This document shows positions 17,524 through 25,726 of a DNA stretch of 64,000 bases, piece by piece. Both the position numbers and the translations under genes were made by a program. The DNA is from Paraburkholderia hospita (lineage in GTDB: Bacteria > Pseudomonadota > Gammaproteobacteria > Burkholderiales > Burkholderiaceae): positions 744,001 to 808,000 of the forward strand of contig NZ_CP026106.1 of assembly GCF_002902965.1 (NCBI RefSeq), written 5' to 3'. Position 1 is the first letter of the stretch; the number at the start of each line of letters is the position of its first letter. The notes under the pieces were generated by a model. It made no database searches and was not told the DNA's origin. It worked only from the letters and a program-made list of their open reading frames with translations.

Positions 17524-18396
17524 ATGTCGATCAAACATCCGATTGTCGCGGTAACGGGTTCGAGTGGGGCTGGGACGACGACCGTGATGAACAGCTTTCA
17601 GCACATCTTCCGGCGCGAGAAGCTCAATGCGCAGATTGTCGAAGGCGATGCGTTCCATCGCTTTGACCGTGCCGCGATGCGCGTCGCGATGAAAGAGGCG
17701 GAGGAAACCCGCCGTCAGTTCAGCCACTTCGGCCCGGAAGCGAACCTGCTGGAGGAACTCGCGGCGTTGTTTTGCGAGTACGCGGCAACGGGGGGAGGGC
17801 GGGTGCGCAAGTATCTGCACGACGAGGCGGAAGCGGCGGAATACGATCTCGAACCCGGCATGTTCGGACCGTGGACGGACATCGAGCCGCCTACCGATCT
17901 GCTTTTCTACGAGGGACTGCACGGCGGATTCATCGGCCGCGGAATCGATGTGGCGCAACACGCCGATCTGCTCGTGGGCGTCGTCCCCATCATCAACCTC
18001 GAATGGATCCAGAAGCTGCATCGGGACAAGACACTGCGTGGCTATTCGCAGGAAGCCGTGATGGACACGATCTTGCGCCGGATGCCGGACTACGCTCACC
18101 ATATCTGTCCTCAGTTCAGCCGCACGCATGTCAACTTTCAGCGCGTGCCGACGGTGGACACGTCAAACCCCTTTACCGCCCGCGACATTCCGAGCGCCGA
18201 CGAAAGCTTTGTCGTCATCCGCTTTACCAACCCGAAGGGGATCGACTTTCCCTATCTGCTGACGATGCTGCACGACTCCTTCATGAGCCGGCCCAATGTC
18301 ATCGTCGTGCCGGGCGGCAAGATGGGGCTCGCCATGCAACTGATCTTCACGCCCATGATCCTGCAGATGATCGACCGCCAGAAGCGGGCGGCCTGA
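17524..18396 (+). CDS. cbbP: Phosphoribulokinase (CbbP)
   Basis: 290 residues, typical of the bacterial class I enzyme. It phosphorylates ribulose 5-phosphate to ribulose 1,5-bisphosphate, the acceptor for RuBisCO. The Walker A loop GSSGAGTTT is at 12-20; VEGDAFHRFDR, FGPEANLL and the PTDLLFYEGLHGG segment (Walker B region) follow in the expected order, then KLHRDKTLRGYS. GGAG lies seven bases before ATG 17524. A 94-base gap without features separates it from the FBPase gene; the phosphatase follows 45 bases later. Confidence 0.95.
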   Translation: MSIKHPIVAVTGSSGAGTTTVMNSFQHIFRREKLNAQIVEGDAFHRFDRAAMRVAMKEAEETRRQFSHFGPEANLLEELAALFCEYAATGGGRVRKYLHDEAEAAEYDLEPGMFGPWTDIEPPTDLLFYEGLHGGFIGRGIDVAQHADLLVGVVPIINLEWIQKLHRDKTLRGYSQEAVMDTILRRMPDYAHHICPQFSRTHVNFQRVPTVDTSNPFTARDIPSADESFVVIRFTNPKGIDFPYLLTMLHDSFMSRPNVIVVPGGKMGLAMQLIFTPMILQMIDRQKRAA

Positions 18397-18441
18397 ACGG
18401 TCTGCCGGAAAGTACCCCTTAGCTGTCTACAGGAGACACAC

Positions 18442-19209
18442 ATGCAAGTCATGCCGCGCAATCTGCCGATTGATGCCGTGCTGTTCGATCTCGATGGCAC
18501 GCTGTTGCATACCTCGCCGGACATCGGCAATGCGCTCAACCGGGCGCTGACCGAAAACGGTTTTCCCTTGCTCGCGCCCGGCGTTGCGCAGACCTTGATT
18601 GGCGGCGGCTCCGCGATACTGATCGACCGCGCGTTGACGCTGTTGGGTGTGGAGGCGCGCGCTTCGACGCTCGATCTCGTTCTGCGCCGCTATGAGACGT
18701 GCTACCACCAGCTCTGCCGCCACGAAGATCAACAGACGCAGCTGTATCCCGGCATCGAGTCGACGCTCGACAGCTTGCGCGGCATGGGCCTCAAGCTCGG
18801 CGTCGTCACCAACAAGGAGTCGCGCTTCGTCGAGCCGCTGATGTGGCGCTTTGGTTTGCACGCATGGTTCGACATGATCGTCGACGGAGACGCGCGCTTG
18901 CCGCACAAGCCCGATCCCGATCCGCTTCTGCATGCCTGCGAGGCGCTGGGTGTCGATCCCGCGCATACGCTTTTTGTCGGCGATTGCGTGACGGATGCGC
19001 TCGCGGCGCAGGCGGCAGGCATGCCGATGGTGTGTGTCAGCTATGGATACAGCAGCGACCACCCGGTGAGCAAATTGCCGTGCATGCGCGTGATCGACAC
19101 GATCGCCGAGTTGACGGAGCTGATAGGCGGCCCGCGCAAATGGCACGGCTCAACGCGTATCGATCACGGCATCGCCGGGCAGGAGATATCCGCAAGCCAG
19201 CTGAATTGA
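18442..19209 (+). CDS. cbbZ: Phosphoglycolate phosphatase (CbbZ/Gph, HAD family)
   Basis: 255 residues. HAD motifs are complete: FDLDGTLL (nucleophile region, residues 15-22), VVTNKESRF (motif II threonine), LPHKPDPDPLL (motif III lysine) and FVGDCVTDALAAQAAG (motif IV). It removes the 2-phosphoglycolate produced by RuBisCO oxygenation. AGGAGAC precedes the ATG. It ends the cbb operon and converges with the sigma-54 regulator, 16 bases away; no terminator is visible in that gap. Its 30-residue C-terminal tail after TELIGG is longer than in housekeeping Gph. Confidence 0.88.
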   Translation: MQVMPRNLPIDAVLFDLDGTLLHTSPDIGNALNRALTENGFPLLAPGVAQTLIGGGSAILIDRALTLLGVEARASTLDLVLRRYETCYHQLCRHEDQQTQLYPGIESTLDSLRGMGLKLGVVTNKESRFVEPLMWRFGLHAWFDMIVDGDARLPHKPDPDPLLHACEALGVDPAHTLFVGDCVTDALAAQAAGMPMVCVSYGYSSDHPVSKLPCMRVIDTIAELTELIGGPRKWHGSTRIDHGIAGQEISASQLN

Positions 19210-19225
19210 GTGAAGCAAAGGCGCG

Positions 19226-21271
19226 TCACGTCTTGATGTTCACGCGCCTCATTTTGCGGTACAGCGTATTGCGCGTGATGCCGAGTGCAATCGCGACCTG
19301 GCTCACGTTCCAGCGATGCTTGTCCAGCAGCGCGAGCAGTGCTTTGCGTTCGGCCAGCAGGATCGCATTGAGCGGCGCGGCGATGCTTGCTTCGCCTTCT
19401 GCATCGTCGGCATCGTCGGATTCTTGCGGCACCGATGCCGTGCTGGCAGCTTGCTGACGGTGCAGGTTCTTCTCCCGATGCACGAGCCAGGCGGGCAGAT
19501 GGGCCGTGGTGAGTTCATCGCCATCGCAAAGGGCGACCGCCGTGCGCAGCACGTTGCGAAGCTGGCGGATATTCCCGGGCCAGTCGCTATCGAGCAGAAT
19601 CTGGCGCACGTCCGCTGAAATCCGCAGGGCAGGGGTGTTCTCTTTTTCGAGCAGATGGCGGATCAACGCAAGCTTGTCCTTGCGCGCGCGCAGCGGAGGC
19701 AGTTCGAGCATCACGCCGTTCAGGCGGTAGTACAGATCCTCGCGAAACTGACCGCTTTCAACCAGTTCCGCCAGATCACGGTGGCTTGCGCTCACGAGCT
19801 GGAAGTCCACCTTGACGACGGTTTCGGAACCGAGTGGCGTGACTTCGCGTTCTTCCAGCACTCGCAACAGGCGCGCCTGCAAGGCGAGCGGCATGTCGCC
19901 GATCTCGTCGAGAAAGAGCGTGCCGCCATCGGCTTGCAGGATCTTGCCGCGTCGCCCTTCGCGCTGCGCGCCTGTAAAGGCGCCGGCCCGGTAGCCGAAC
20001 AGTTCGCTCTCGATCAGATGTTCCGGCAACGAAGCACAGTTGACGGCGACAAACGGACCGCTGTTGCGCTCGCTTGCCGCATGCAGCGCATTGGCGAACA
20101 CTTCCTTGCCGCTGCCCGTCTCGCCGTGAACCAGCACGGAAATGCCGCGATCGATCACGCGTGCGCCTAGATCGAACTGGCTGGCAATCTGCGCGTCGCC
20201 GAATTCGACACGCGATGCGCCTGTGGGCCGAGTGATACGCGTTGGCCGTCGGGCGGGTGCGGGCGTCGCGGGTTGATCGGGCGCTGCGTCGTCGAAGGAA
20301 GCGGCAGCAGGTGCCGGCGCGACCGCGTCGCGCGCGGCGCGATCGCGCGGTTCCTGCGCGACGACAAAAAAGCGGCTCGACCCATGCGTGCGATAGATCG
20401 CGACGGGATAAAACGAACTGCGCGCGCTGCGCGCCACGATTTCACTCAGCGATGCATTGAAGATTTCGGTGACGGATTGGCCTGCGATCTCATCGAGCGT
20501 CACGAAACCCAGTTGCACGAGTGCGCTGCGATTGGCGCCGAGTATCGTGCCATCCTCGTCGACAGTGAGCTTGCCCGCGTGCAGCGTGCCGACGAACTCG
20601 GGGCGGCTGTGAAACTGGATCCGGTAGGCCTGCGTATGACGTGCATCGAGCAAGCGGTTTTCGATCATCTGCCGGGACATGCCGACGAGCACGAGCGAAT
20701 GTTGCTGCAATAGCGGTGAGCGGCTCGTGACGTCGAGCACGCCCGCGATCGTGCCGCGTTCGTCGAATACGGGCGCGGCCGCGCACGTCAGCGTGGTGTA
20801 GCGCCGGTAGAAGTGTTCGTGCTGGCGCACGGCGATGCTTTTGCCTTCGGCGAGACAGGTGCCCATGCCGTTGGTGCCAGCTGCCCGTTCGTTCCATATA
20901 GCGCCCGCGCACAATCCCCAGTCTTCGACTTCGCCTGCGAATTCGGGCGACGACGCGAGATGCAGGATGACGCCATCCGCGTCGGTCATCACGACGGCGA
21001 GTTCGGGATCGCCGAGCTGCTGATAGAGCGTCGCCATTTCGAGCTTCGCGCAATCGATCAGATCGGTGCTCTGCTCGCGGCGCAGCGCAAGTTCCGCGCT
21101 TGTCATCACGGGGGGCGCCACGCACACGTCAGGATCGAGTCCATAGTCTTCGATGCAGCGCGTCCATGAGCGGACCACGGGCGCGCTCGGGGCGAATCCG
21201 CCAAGAAGACGCTCGCGCATGATGGCTTCGACCTGTTTATCCTTTTCCGCGAGCGGCTGGCATGACGACAT
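19226..21271 (-). CDS. Sigma-54-dependent activator, AcoR type
   Basis: About 681 residues. An N-terminal GAF-like sensor (LAVVMTDADGVILHLASSP, then CAGAIWNERAAGTNGMGT) and a PAS-like segment (TLHAGKLTVDEDGTILGAN) precede a complete AAA+ domain: Walker A GETGSGKE near residue 380, GAFTGAQ near 430 (sigma-54 contact loop), DGGTLFLDEIGDMP (Walker B), and an R-finger region. A Fis-type helix-turn-helix (VSQVAIALGITRNTLYRKM) ends it. The AGTNGMGT motif is typical of AcoR/AcxR-like regulators of alcohol, acetoin or acetone metabolism. ATG 21271 is chosen because GGAG lies nine bases upstream. A NarL-type site lies about 110 bases upstream, suggesting a regulatory cascade. Confidence 0.87.
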   Translation of the reverse strand: MSSCQPLAEKDKQVEAIMRERLLGGFAPSAPVVRSWTRCIEDYGLDPDVCVAPPVMTSAELALRREQSTDLIDCAKLEMATLYQQLGDPELAVVMTDADGVILHLASSPEFAGEVEDWGLCAGAIWNERAAGTNGMGTCLAEGKSIAVRQHEHFYRRYTTLTCAAAPVFDERGTIAGVLDVTSRSPLLQQHSLVLVGMSRQMIENRLLDARHTQAYRIQFHSRPEFVGTLHAGKLTVDEDGTILGANRSALVQLGFVTLDEIAGQSVTEIFNASLSEIVARSARSSFYPVAIYRTHGSSRFFVVAQEPRDRAARDAVAPAPAAASFDDAAPDQPATPAPARRPTRITRPTGASRVEFGDAQIASQFDLGARVIDRGISVLVHGETGSGKEVFANALHAASERNSGPFVAVNCASLPEHLIESELFGYRAGAFTGAQREGRRGKILQADGGTLFLDEIGDMPLALQARLLRVLEEREVTPLGSETVVKVDFQLVSASHRDLAELVESGQFREDLYYRLNGVMLELPPLRARKDKLALIRHLLEKENTPALRISADVRQILLDSDWPGNIRQLRNVLRTAVALCDGDELTTAHLPAWLVHREKNLHRQQAASTASVPQESDDADDAEGEASIAAPLNAILLAERKALLALLDKHRWNVSQVAIALGITRNTLYRKMRRVNIKT

Positions 21272-21379
21272 GGTGGACATCTCCGGGGAATCGTGGGCGA
21301 TCATGCATGCGGACATGCGCGCCACATTGAAGCCCATTATTGGCAATCCAATCTGGCGTGACAATCAGCCCTGATGGAC

Positions 21380-21395
21380 TACCTCCCGGGGAGTA
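21380..21395. promoter_or_regulatory. NarL-style 7-2-7 site upstream of the sigma-54 activator
   Basis: TACCTCC-CG-GGGAGTA, within the imperfect palindrome CTACCTCCCGGGGAGTAG (21379-21396). It fits the heptamer pair TACYYMT-N2-AKRRGTA of NarL-family regulators except at the innermost positions. Nearly identical to the site at 31629-31644. The NarL-type gene at 21525-22172 is immediately upstream. Confidence 0.55.
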
Positions 21396-21524
21396 GAGGT
21401 AAACGAGAGTGACGATGCGACATGGCGGGCGAGCGCGCAGCACGTCGCGGCCGCGTGCGTGGCGAACGCGGCCGGAGCGGTAAAACGAAAGGAAAACCGG
21501 GCGGCGCGAAAGTGCGCCGCTGTA

Positions 21525-22172
21525 TCAGTGGTGCGAACGCGAGCCGTGCTCCTGCTGCCACAGGACGGCTTCAAGACGCGAGTGAAGGTCGAGCTTGCGC
21601 AGCACGTGCTTGACGTGCACCTTCACGGTCCCCACGCTGATATCGAGCTTGCGCGCGATGGCCTTGTTGCACAGACCCGCCACCAGATGGTCGAACACCT
21701 CGACCTCGCGTGCCGTCAGATCGTTCTGCGCCGCGGGAATGCGCTGGCCGCCCGAGAGCGCATGAACGAGACTGCCCGTGACGGACTCGCTGAGGACGGC
21801 CGTGCCCTTGAGCGCCTTTTGCAGCGATATGCACAGGTCTTCGGGGTCCATGTCCTTCAACAGATAGCCGTGCGCGCCCGCGCGCAACGCGGCCACCACG
21901 TCGCGCTCATTGTCGGACACCGTCAGCATGATGAAACGCGCGTCAACGCCTGCTTCGCGCATGCCTTCGAGCGTTTCGATACCGTTCATGCGCGGCATGT
22001 TCAGGTCGATCAGGACGACGTCCGGCTTGAGCCGGACGGCCATCTCGATGCCATCGTGGCCCGAGGTCGCTTCGCCCGCGATCTCGAACGCCGGGTTCAT
22101 CTGGATCAGTTGCGCGACGCCCTTGCGAAACAACGCGTGGTCGTCGATGAGAAGTACTGTGTGAGGGACCAT
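21525..22172 (-). CDS. NarL/FixJ-type response regulator
   Basis: 215 residues. The receiver domain has VLLIDDH (acidic pair), the phospho-acceptor aspartate 56 in VLIDLNMP, a switch threonine in MLTVSD and lysine in LLKDMD. A LuxR-type helix-turn-helix follows (LTAREVEVFDHLVAG, then NKAIARKLDISVGTVKVHVKH in two helices). Overall close to NarL and to AgmR/FlhR-like regulators of methylotrophy. No kinase gene is adjacent; the only NarX-type kinase in the window is at 37764-39575. It may bind the 7-2-7 sites at 21380 and 31629. Confidence 0.9.
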   Translation of the reverse strand: MVPHTVLLIDDHALFRKGVAQLIQMNPAFEIAGEATSGHDGIEMAVRLKPDVVLIDLNMPRMNGIETLEGMREAGVDARFIMLTVSDNERDVVAALRAGAHGYLLKDMDPEDLCISLQKALKGTAVLSESVTGSLVHALSGGQRIPAAQNDLTAREVEVFDHLVAGLCNKAIARKLDISVGTVKVHVKHVLRKLDLHSRLEAVLWQQEHGSRSHH

Positions 22173-22300
22173 CTGCTCTTCCTGGGCTCATGGCTGCATA
22201 AACTGCGCGGTGCGGCGCAGTGCGATGTCTTGAACGTGCGAGCGGTGGCTTATTGTTTTTGTTGCCAATTGTTGCGAGCCTGAGTTTAACAACTTAAACC
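22173..22300 (-). promoter_or_regulatory. Promoter region of the NarL-type regulator
   Basis: AT-rich stretch between the etf operon terminator and the regulator start. It contains a perfect inverted repeat GTTTAA-CAAC-TTAAAC (22284-22299) and two copies of CCAATTG (22265-22271 and 22299-22305) 34 bases apart. These could be operator elements; no binding protein can be assigned. Confidence 0.4.
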
Positions 22301-22305
22301 AATTG

Positions 22306-22348
22306 AAAAAAAATTTTGTACCCGGAATGCAGGCACATTCCGGGTTTT
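22306..22348. terminator. Bidirectional intrinsic terminator after etfA
   Basis: Perfect 9-bp stem CCCGGAATG (22321-22329) with CATTCCGGG (22336-22344), 6-base loop. On the minus strand an eight-T run follows after a short spacer (22313-22306), ending the dgc-etf transcript before it reaches the response regulator. Four Ts also follow on the plus strand. Confidence 0.8.
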
Positions 22349-22361
22349 CCATAGTGCGGGA

Positions 22362-23321
22362 CTAGAAGTGTCCGCGCAGTTCTTCTGCAATGTCGAAGAT
22401 GTCACCCACGATGCCGTACTTCGCAATCGAGAAGATCGACGCCTCTGGGTCGGTGTTGACGGCGATGATGTTCTCGACGTGCTTCATCCCGGCCATGTGC
22501 TGCACGGAGCCGGAGATGCCCAGGGCGAGGTAGAGCTTGCAGTTCGCCGCCGTCTTGCCGGACTGGCCGACCTGATGAGCCTTGGGCAGCCAGCCGGAGT
22601 CGGCGATGGGACGCGAGCAGCCGAGCGTCGCGCCCAGCGAACTGGCCAGCTCGCGGAACTGTTCGACGTGGGTTTCTTCGCCGATGCCACGGCCAATCGA
22701 TGTGATGAATTCCGCGCCGGCAATATCCACGTCGCTGCTCGCGGCGGGCTCTTCGAACGAAATGTGATGGCTGCGTGGCGTGACGGCAGGTGCGTCGAAC
22801 TGGCTGACTTCGGGCGTCGCCGCGCTGTCGGGGGCCTTGAAGGCGCCGGGCCGGACGGTCACGATCACCGTGGCGCGGCCAGGAAACTCGATCTCCATGT
22901 TGACCTTTTGCCCATAACCGGAGCGCGTTGCGATCCAGCCTTCACCGTCGCGCGCCAGTCCGAAGGCGTCGGTGGTGAAGCCGTAGTTCCCTTTGACCGC
23001 GAGGGGCGCGGCGTAACCCAGCGTATCGATCGTATGGGGCAGCAGCACGAGCGACGGCTTGCGTGCCTCGATCAGTGCGTGCGCAACAGCCTGATAGGTA
23101 TCAGGATCGAACGCATCGTTCGCGGTCTGCACGGTGACGATCTCGTCGACACCCGCGAGCTTGAGCGCGTCGACGAACGTGGCGGGCGTCGCGCCCAGCA
23201 CGGCGACCGTCACGCGTTCGCCGCCCGCTTCCCGCGCAGCGACGGCTGCGCCGATCACTTCGACGCTCACAGGGCGCAACTGCCCCTGACGATGTTCAGC
23301 AATAACCAGAATCCCGCTCAT
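22362..23321 (-). CDS. etfA: Electron transfer flavoprotein alpha subunit
   Basis: 319 residues. The C-terminal FAD domain is fully recognisable: CSRPIADSGWLPKAHQVGQSG in parts, LYLALGISGSVQHMAGM, and NTDPEASIFSIAKYGIVGD. With EtfB it passes electrons from flavin dehydrogenases to ETF-quinone oxidoreductase. The ATG overlaps the etfB stop (TAATG at 23319-23323). Linkage to dgcA and dgcB, as in Pseudomonas, indicates it serves dimethylglycine (and perhaps other N-methyl) demethylation. Last gene of the operon, followed by a terminator. Confidence 0.93.
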   Translation of the reverse strand: MSGILVIAEHRQGQLRPVSVEVIGAAVAAREAGGERVTVAVLGATPATFVDALKLAGVDEIVTVQTANDAFDPDTYQAVAHALIEARKPSLVLLPHTIDTLGYAAPLAVKGNYGFTTDAFGLARDGEGWIATRSGYGQKVNMEIEFPGRATVIVTVRPGAFKAPDSAATPEVSQFDAPAVTPRSHHISFEEPAASSDVDIAGAEFITSIGRGIGEETHVEQFRELASSLGATLGCSRPIADSGWLPKAHQVGQSGKTAANCKLYLALGISGSVQHMAGMKHVENIIAVNTDPEASIFSIAKYGIVGDIFDIAEELRGHF

Positions 23322-24121
23322 TACGCTTCCCCCCGAAATTCCTTGATGATGCCCGCGAGGCGGGCGGCCTGTTCGGCTGGCGTGCCCTCGATCATCTGCG
23401 CGCGGCCGAGTTCGGGCACATACACGCGCCTGATGCGCGAGAGCGAGCCTTGCTTGCCCGTTTCGTCGGCGGGCAAGCCGAGCGCGTCCGGCGCAATGGT
23501 TTCGATCGGCCGCGACGCCGCCTGCTTGATGCCGCGCAGCGACGCGTAGCGCGGCGTGTTGATACCGAGTTGCAGCGTCAGGACGGCAGGGCATTGCACG
23601 GTGACATTCGCGTACGCACCGCCTTCCAGCTCGCGACGCGCGCTCGCTGTGCCCGCGCCGGGCGTGTACTCCAGACCCGCCACGACAGCCGCGTGCGGCC
23701 AGTCGAGCAGGCCCGCGAGCGCCATGCCCGTTGCACCATAGGCATGGTCGGAGGCTTGCACGCCGGCGAAGATCATGTCGGGTGCTTCGCGGCGCGCCAG
23801 CACCGCGAGCGCGCGGGCGATGCCGATCGGGTCCGCCTCTTCGAGATCGTCGCTCCAGACGCGGATCGCGCGATCCGCGCCTTTGGCCAGGCACTTGCGC
23901 AGTTCTTCGTCGGCCCGGTCGGGACCGACGGTGACGACTACGACCTCGATGGCGTCGCTATTGCCGCTCTCCTTCAGACGCAGTGCTTCTTCGAGCGCGT
24001 AGTGGTCCCATTCGTTGAGGTCGAAAACATGAAAATCTGCTTCGACATCGCGGTCGTCGTCGCGCAGCTCGAAATCTTCATCGAGTGACGCGACCTGCTT
24101 GATGGTGACGAGTATCTTCAT
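23321..24121 (-). CDS. etfB: Electron transfer flavoprotein beta subunit
   Basis: 266 residues starting MKILVTIKQVASLDEDFEL. Family elements: DLNEWDHYALEEALRLKE, VVVVTVGPDRADEELRKCLA, MIFAGVQASDHAYGATGMALAG and PRYASLRGIKQA. It binds AMP and partners EtfA. ATG 24121 lies behind GGAGGAGG and overlaps the stop of the repeat protein gene upstream (ATGA, 24118-24121); a 13-codon extension is discarded. Confidence 0.93.
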   Translation of the reverse strand: MKILVTIKQVASLDEDFELRDDDRDVEADFHVFDLNEWDHYALEEALRLKESGNSDAIEVVVVTVGPDRADEELRKCLAKGADRAIRVWSDDLEEADPIGIARALAVLARREAPDMIFAGVQASDHAYGATGMALAGLLDWPHAAVVAGLEYTPGAGTASARRELEGGAYANVTVQCPAVLTLQLGINTPRYASLRGIKQAASRPIETIAPDALGLPADETGKQGSLSRIRRVYVPELGRAQMIEGTPAEQAARLAGIIKEFRGEA

Positions 24122-25704
24122 CCTGCCTCCTCCACTGATGTGGTCAGTTGATGTGTGCATGTCTCAGGTGTATCGGCTGCGTCAGCGGGCACGCTGTGCT
24201 GGCGCTGGCGATCGAGTGCTGCGGCGAGTGAGTTGGCAAGTGAGCCGGCGAGATGGCCGAACATGCGCGCGCGGGCCTCCGTGTCAGGTTCGAAGCGCAT
24301 GCGCCAGCGGTCCGCGTCGGTCAGGCTGGAATGCATGAACACCAGCACGCGGTGCAGCGGATACGATTCATCGCGCAACGGCAGCAACACCCGCCGATGC
24401 GCATGACAGTTCAGGATGACGGCGCGCCGCACATCGGGCGACGCATGTTCGGCAAGACGCGAGAGCGTCGCCTGTGGCGTGCCGCGATGGCGTGCAACGC
24501 CCGCCAGCACGTCGATATCGGTGTCCTGCATCAGCCGGTGCAGCACGGCACCCGGCAGCTCGTCGCGCAGCGCGACGCCCGCGCGTACCCACGCGACCTC
24601 GTCGCTGGCGAGCAGCGCGAGCAGTGGCGCCGGGCACAAGGGGTGACGCGTCACCGAACGGCGCACATCCGCTTCGTGATCACGCGCGAGCCGGTCGAGC
24701 CAGATACGCGGGCATGCGCGATTGCGCGCGAGACCGCTGCGCACCCACACGTCGCCGTCTTCGGCAAGCCAGTCCACGACCTTGAGCGGCAGGTCGTCAC
24801 GCACGGCGACGGCACGGCGGACCAGCGTGTCGGCATCGAAGCACAGCAGAACGAGTGCGCCTGCGGGTGTGGCGGGATTGGTGGCGGCAGCGCGCCGTAC
24901 GGCGGGGTCGTCGTCGCGCGCAAGTGCAGTCAGGATTTCGCCCGTGGTCCGCACGTTCAACGCGAGACTGCGCCGCTCCGGACTGGACGCCGGGATTCTG
25001 CGCAACAGCTCGTGCGGGCACGCGGCGTGGCGCAGTACCTGAGCGCGGACTGCGCTTTCGCGCGTACTCCGCCACAGCTGATGCAGCGTGTGCGCATCGG
25101 TCGCGAAGTGAATGGCGAGCAGCCGTTGCAGCGGTTCAATGCCGCGGCCGGCCAGTTGCGCGAGCAGATCGGTCTGCACGCCCACGTTCTCGCACAACGA
25201 GCGCAACGTCTCGATGCTGTCGGCGCTCGCGGCGAGCGTCGCAAGCAGCGCGGGCGGCGCCAGCGGATGTCGCGCGATCAGTTGCGCGACGCGTTGCACG
25301 GCACGTCGATAGTTGGCTTCGTCTTCGGGGCGATTCATGACGAACGAAGCGGCGAGTGTTTGCAACGCCTCGGCAGGCGTCGCGGCGTTGCGGGCGAGAC
25401 GCGTCGCGAGCGTGACATCCGCATCCGCTGCGGCGAGCGTGGCAAGCCGCGCGAGCGCCACGGGCGGCGCGTGTGGGAACGCCGCGAGCGCGAGCCGATC
25501 GCTGCGCGAACCGAACATGCGGGCTTCGAGCCGCTTGCGATCCGCGCTTGCCGCGTGTGGGTAAAGCATTGCGGACGTGAATACATCAGAGGCGTCGAGC
25601 GCGAGCCGCACCAGTTCCCGCCAGTGGCGACGCAGCCGCGCACCCTCGCGCGCCGCGTTCGCGGCGCAGGGTTCTTCGTCGACAGGGCGGGGAAAGGTCG
25701 TCAT
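24118..25704 (-). CDS. HEAT/leucine-rich-variant repeat protein of the dgc-etf operon
   Basis: 528 residues made largely of short helical repeats of about 24 residues, recognised by repeated patterns such as DDDPAVRRAAATNPATPAGAL, EDGDVWVRSGLARN, DHEADVRRSVTRHPLCP, DEVAWVRAGVALRDELP, HASPDVRRAVILNC. Each carries V-R followed by A/G and ends in a proline loop, as in leucine-rich-variant or HEAT-like repeats. No enzymatic motif, signal peptide or membrane segment is seen. It lies between dgcB (22-base gap) and etfB (4-base overlap), so a scaffold or assembly role for the demethylase-ETF electron chain is inferred. Function not established. Confidence 0.8.
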   Translation of the reverse strand: MTTFPRPVDEEPCAANAAREGARLRRHWRELVRLALDASDVFTSAMLYPHAASADRKRLEARMFGSRSDRLALAAFPHAPPVALARLATLAAADADVTLATRLARNAATPAEALQTLAASFVMNRPEDEANYRRAVQRVAQLIARHPLAPPALLATLAASADSIETLRSLCENVGVQTDLLAQLAGRGIEPLQRLLAIHFATDAHTLHQLWRSTRESAVRAQVLRHAACPHELLRRIPASSPERRSLALNVRTTGEILTALARDDDPAVRRAAATNPATPAGALVLLCFDADTLVRRAVAVRDDLPLKVVDWLAEDGDVWVRSGLARNRACPRIWLDRLARDHEADVRRSVTRHPLCPAPLLALLASDEVAWVRAGVALRDELPGAVLHRLMQDTDIDVLAGVARHRGTPQATLSRLAEHASPDVRRAVILNCHAHRRVLLPLRDESYPLHRVLVFMHSSLTDADRWRMRFEPDTEARARMFGHLAGSLANSLAAALDRQRQHSVPADAADTPETCTHQLTTSVEEAG

Positions 25705-25726
25705 GGCGGCTATCGCGCGGCGGTGA

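Noticed and set aside
22362..23894. Single 510-codon frame covering etfA and part of etfB region
   Set aside because: EtfA homology begins at 23321; the upstream part is an out-of-frame reading of etfB.
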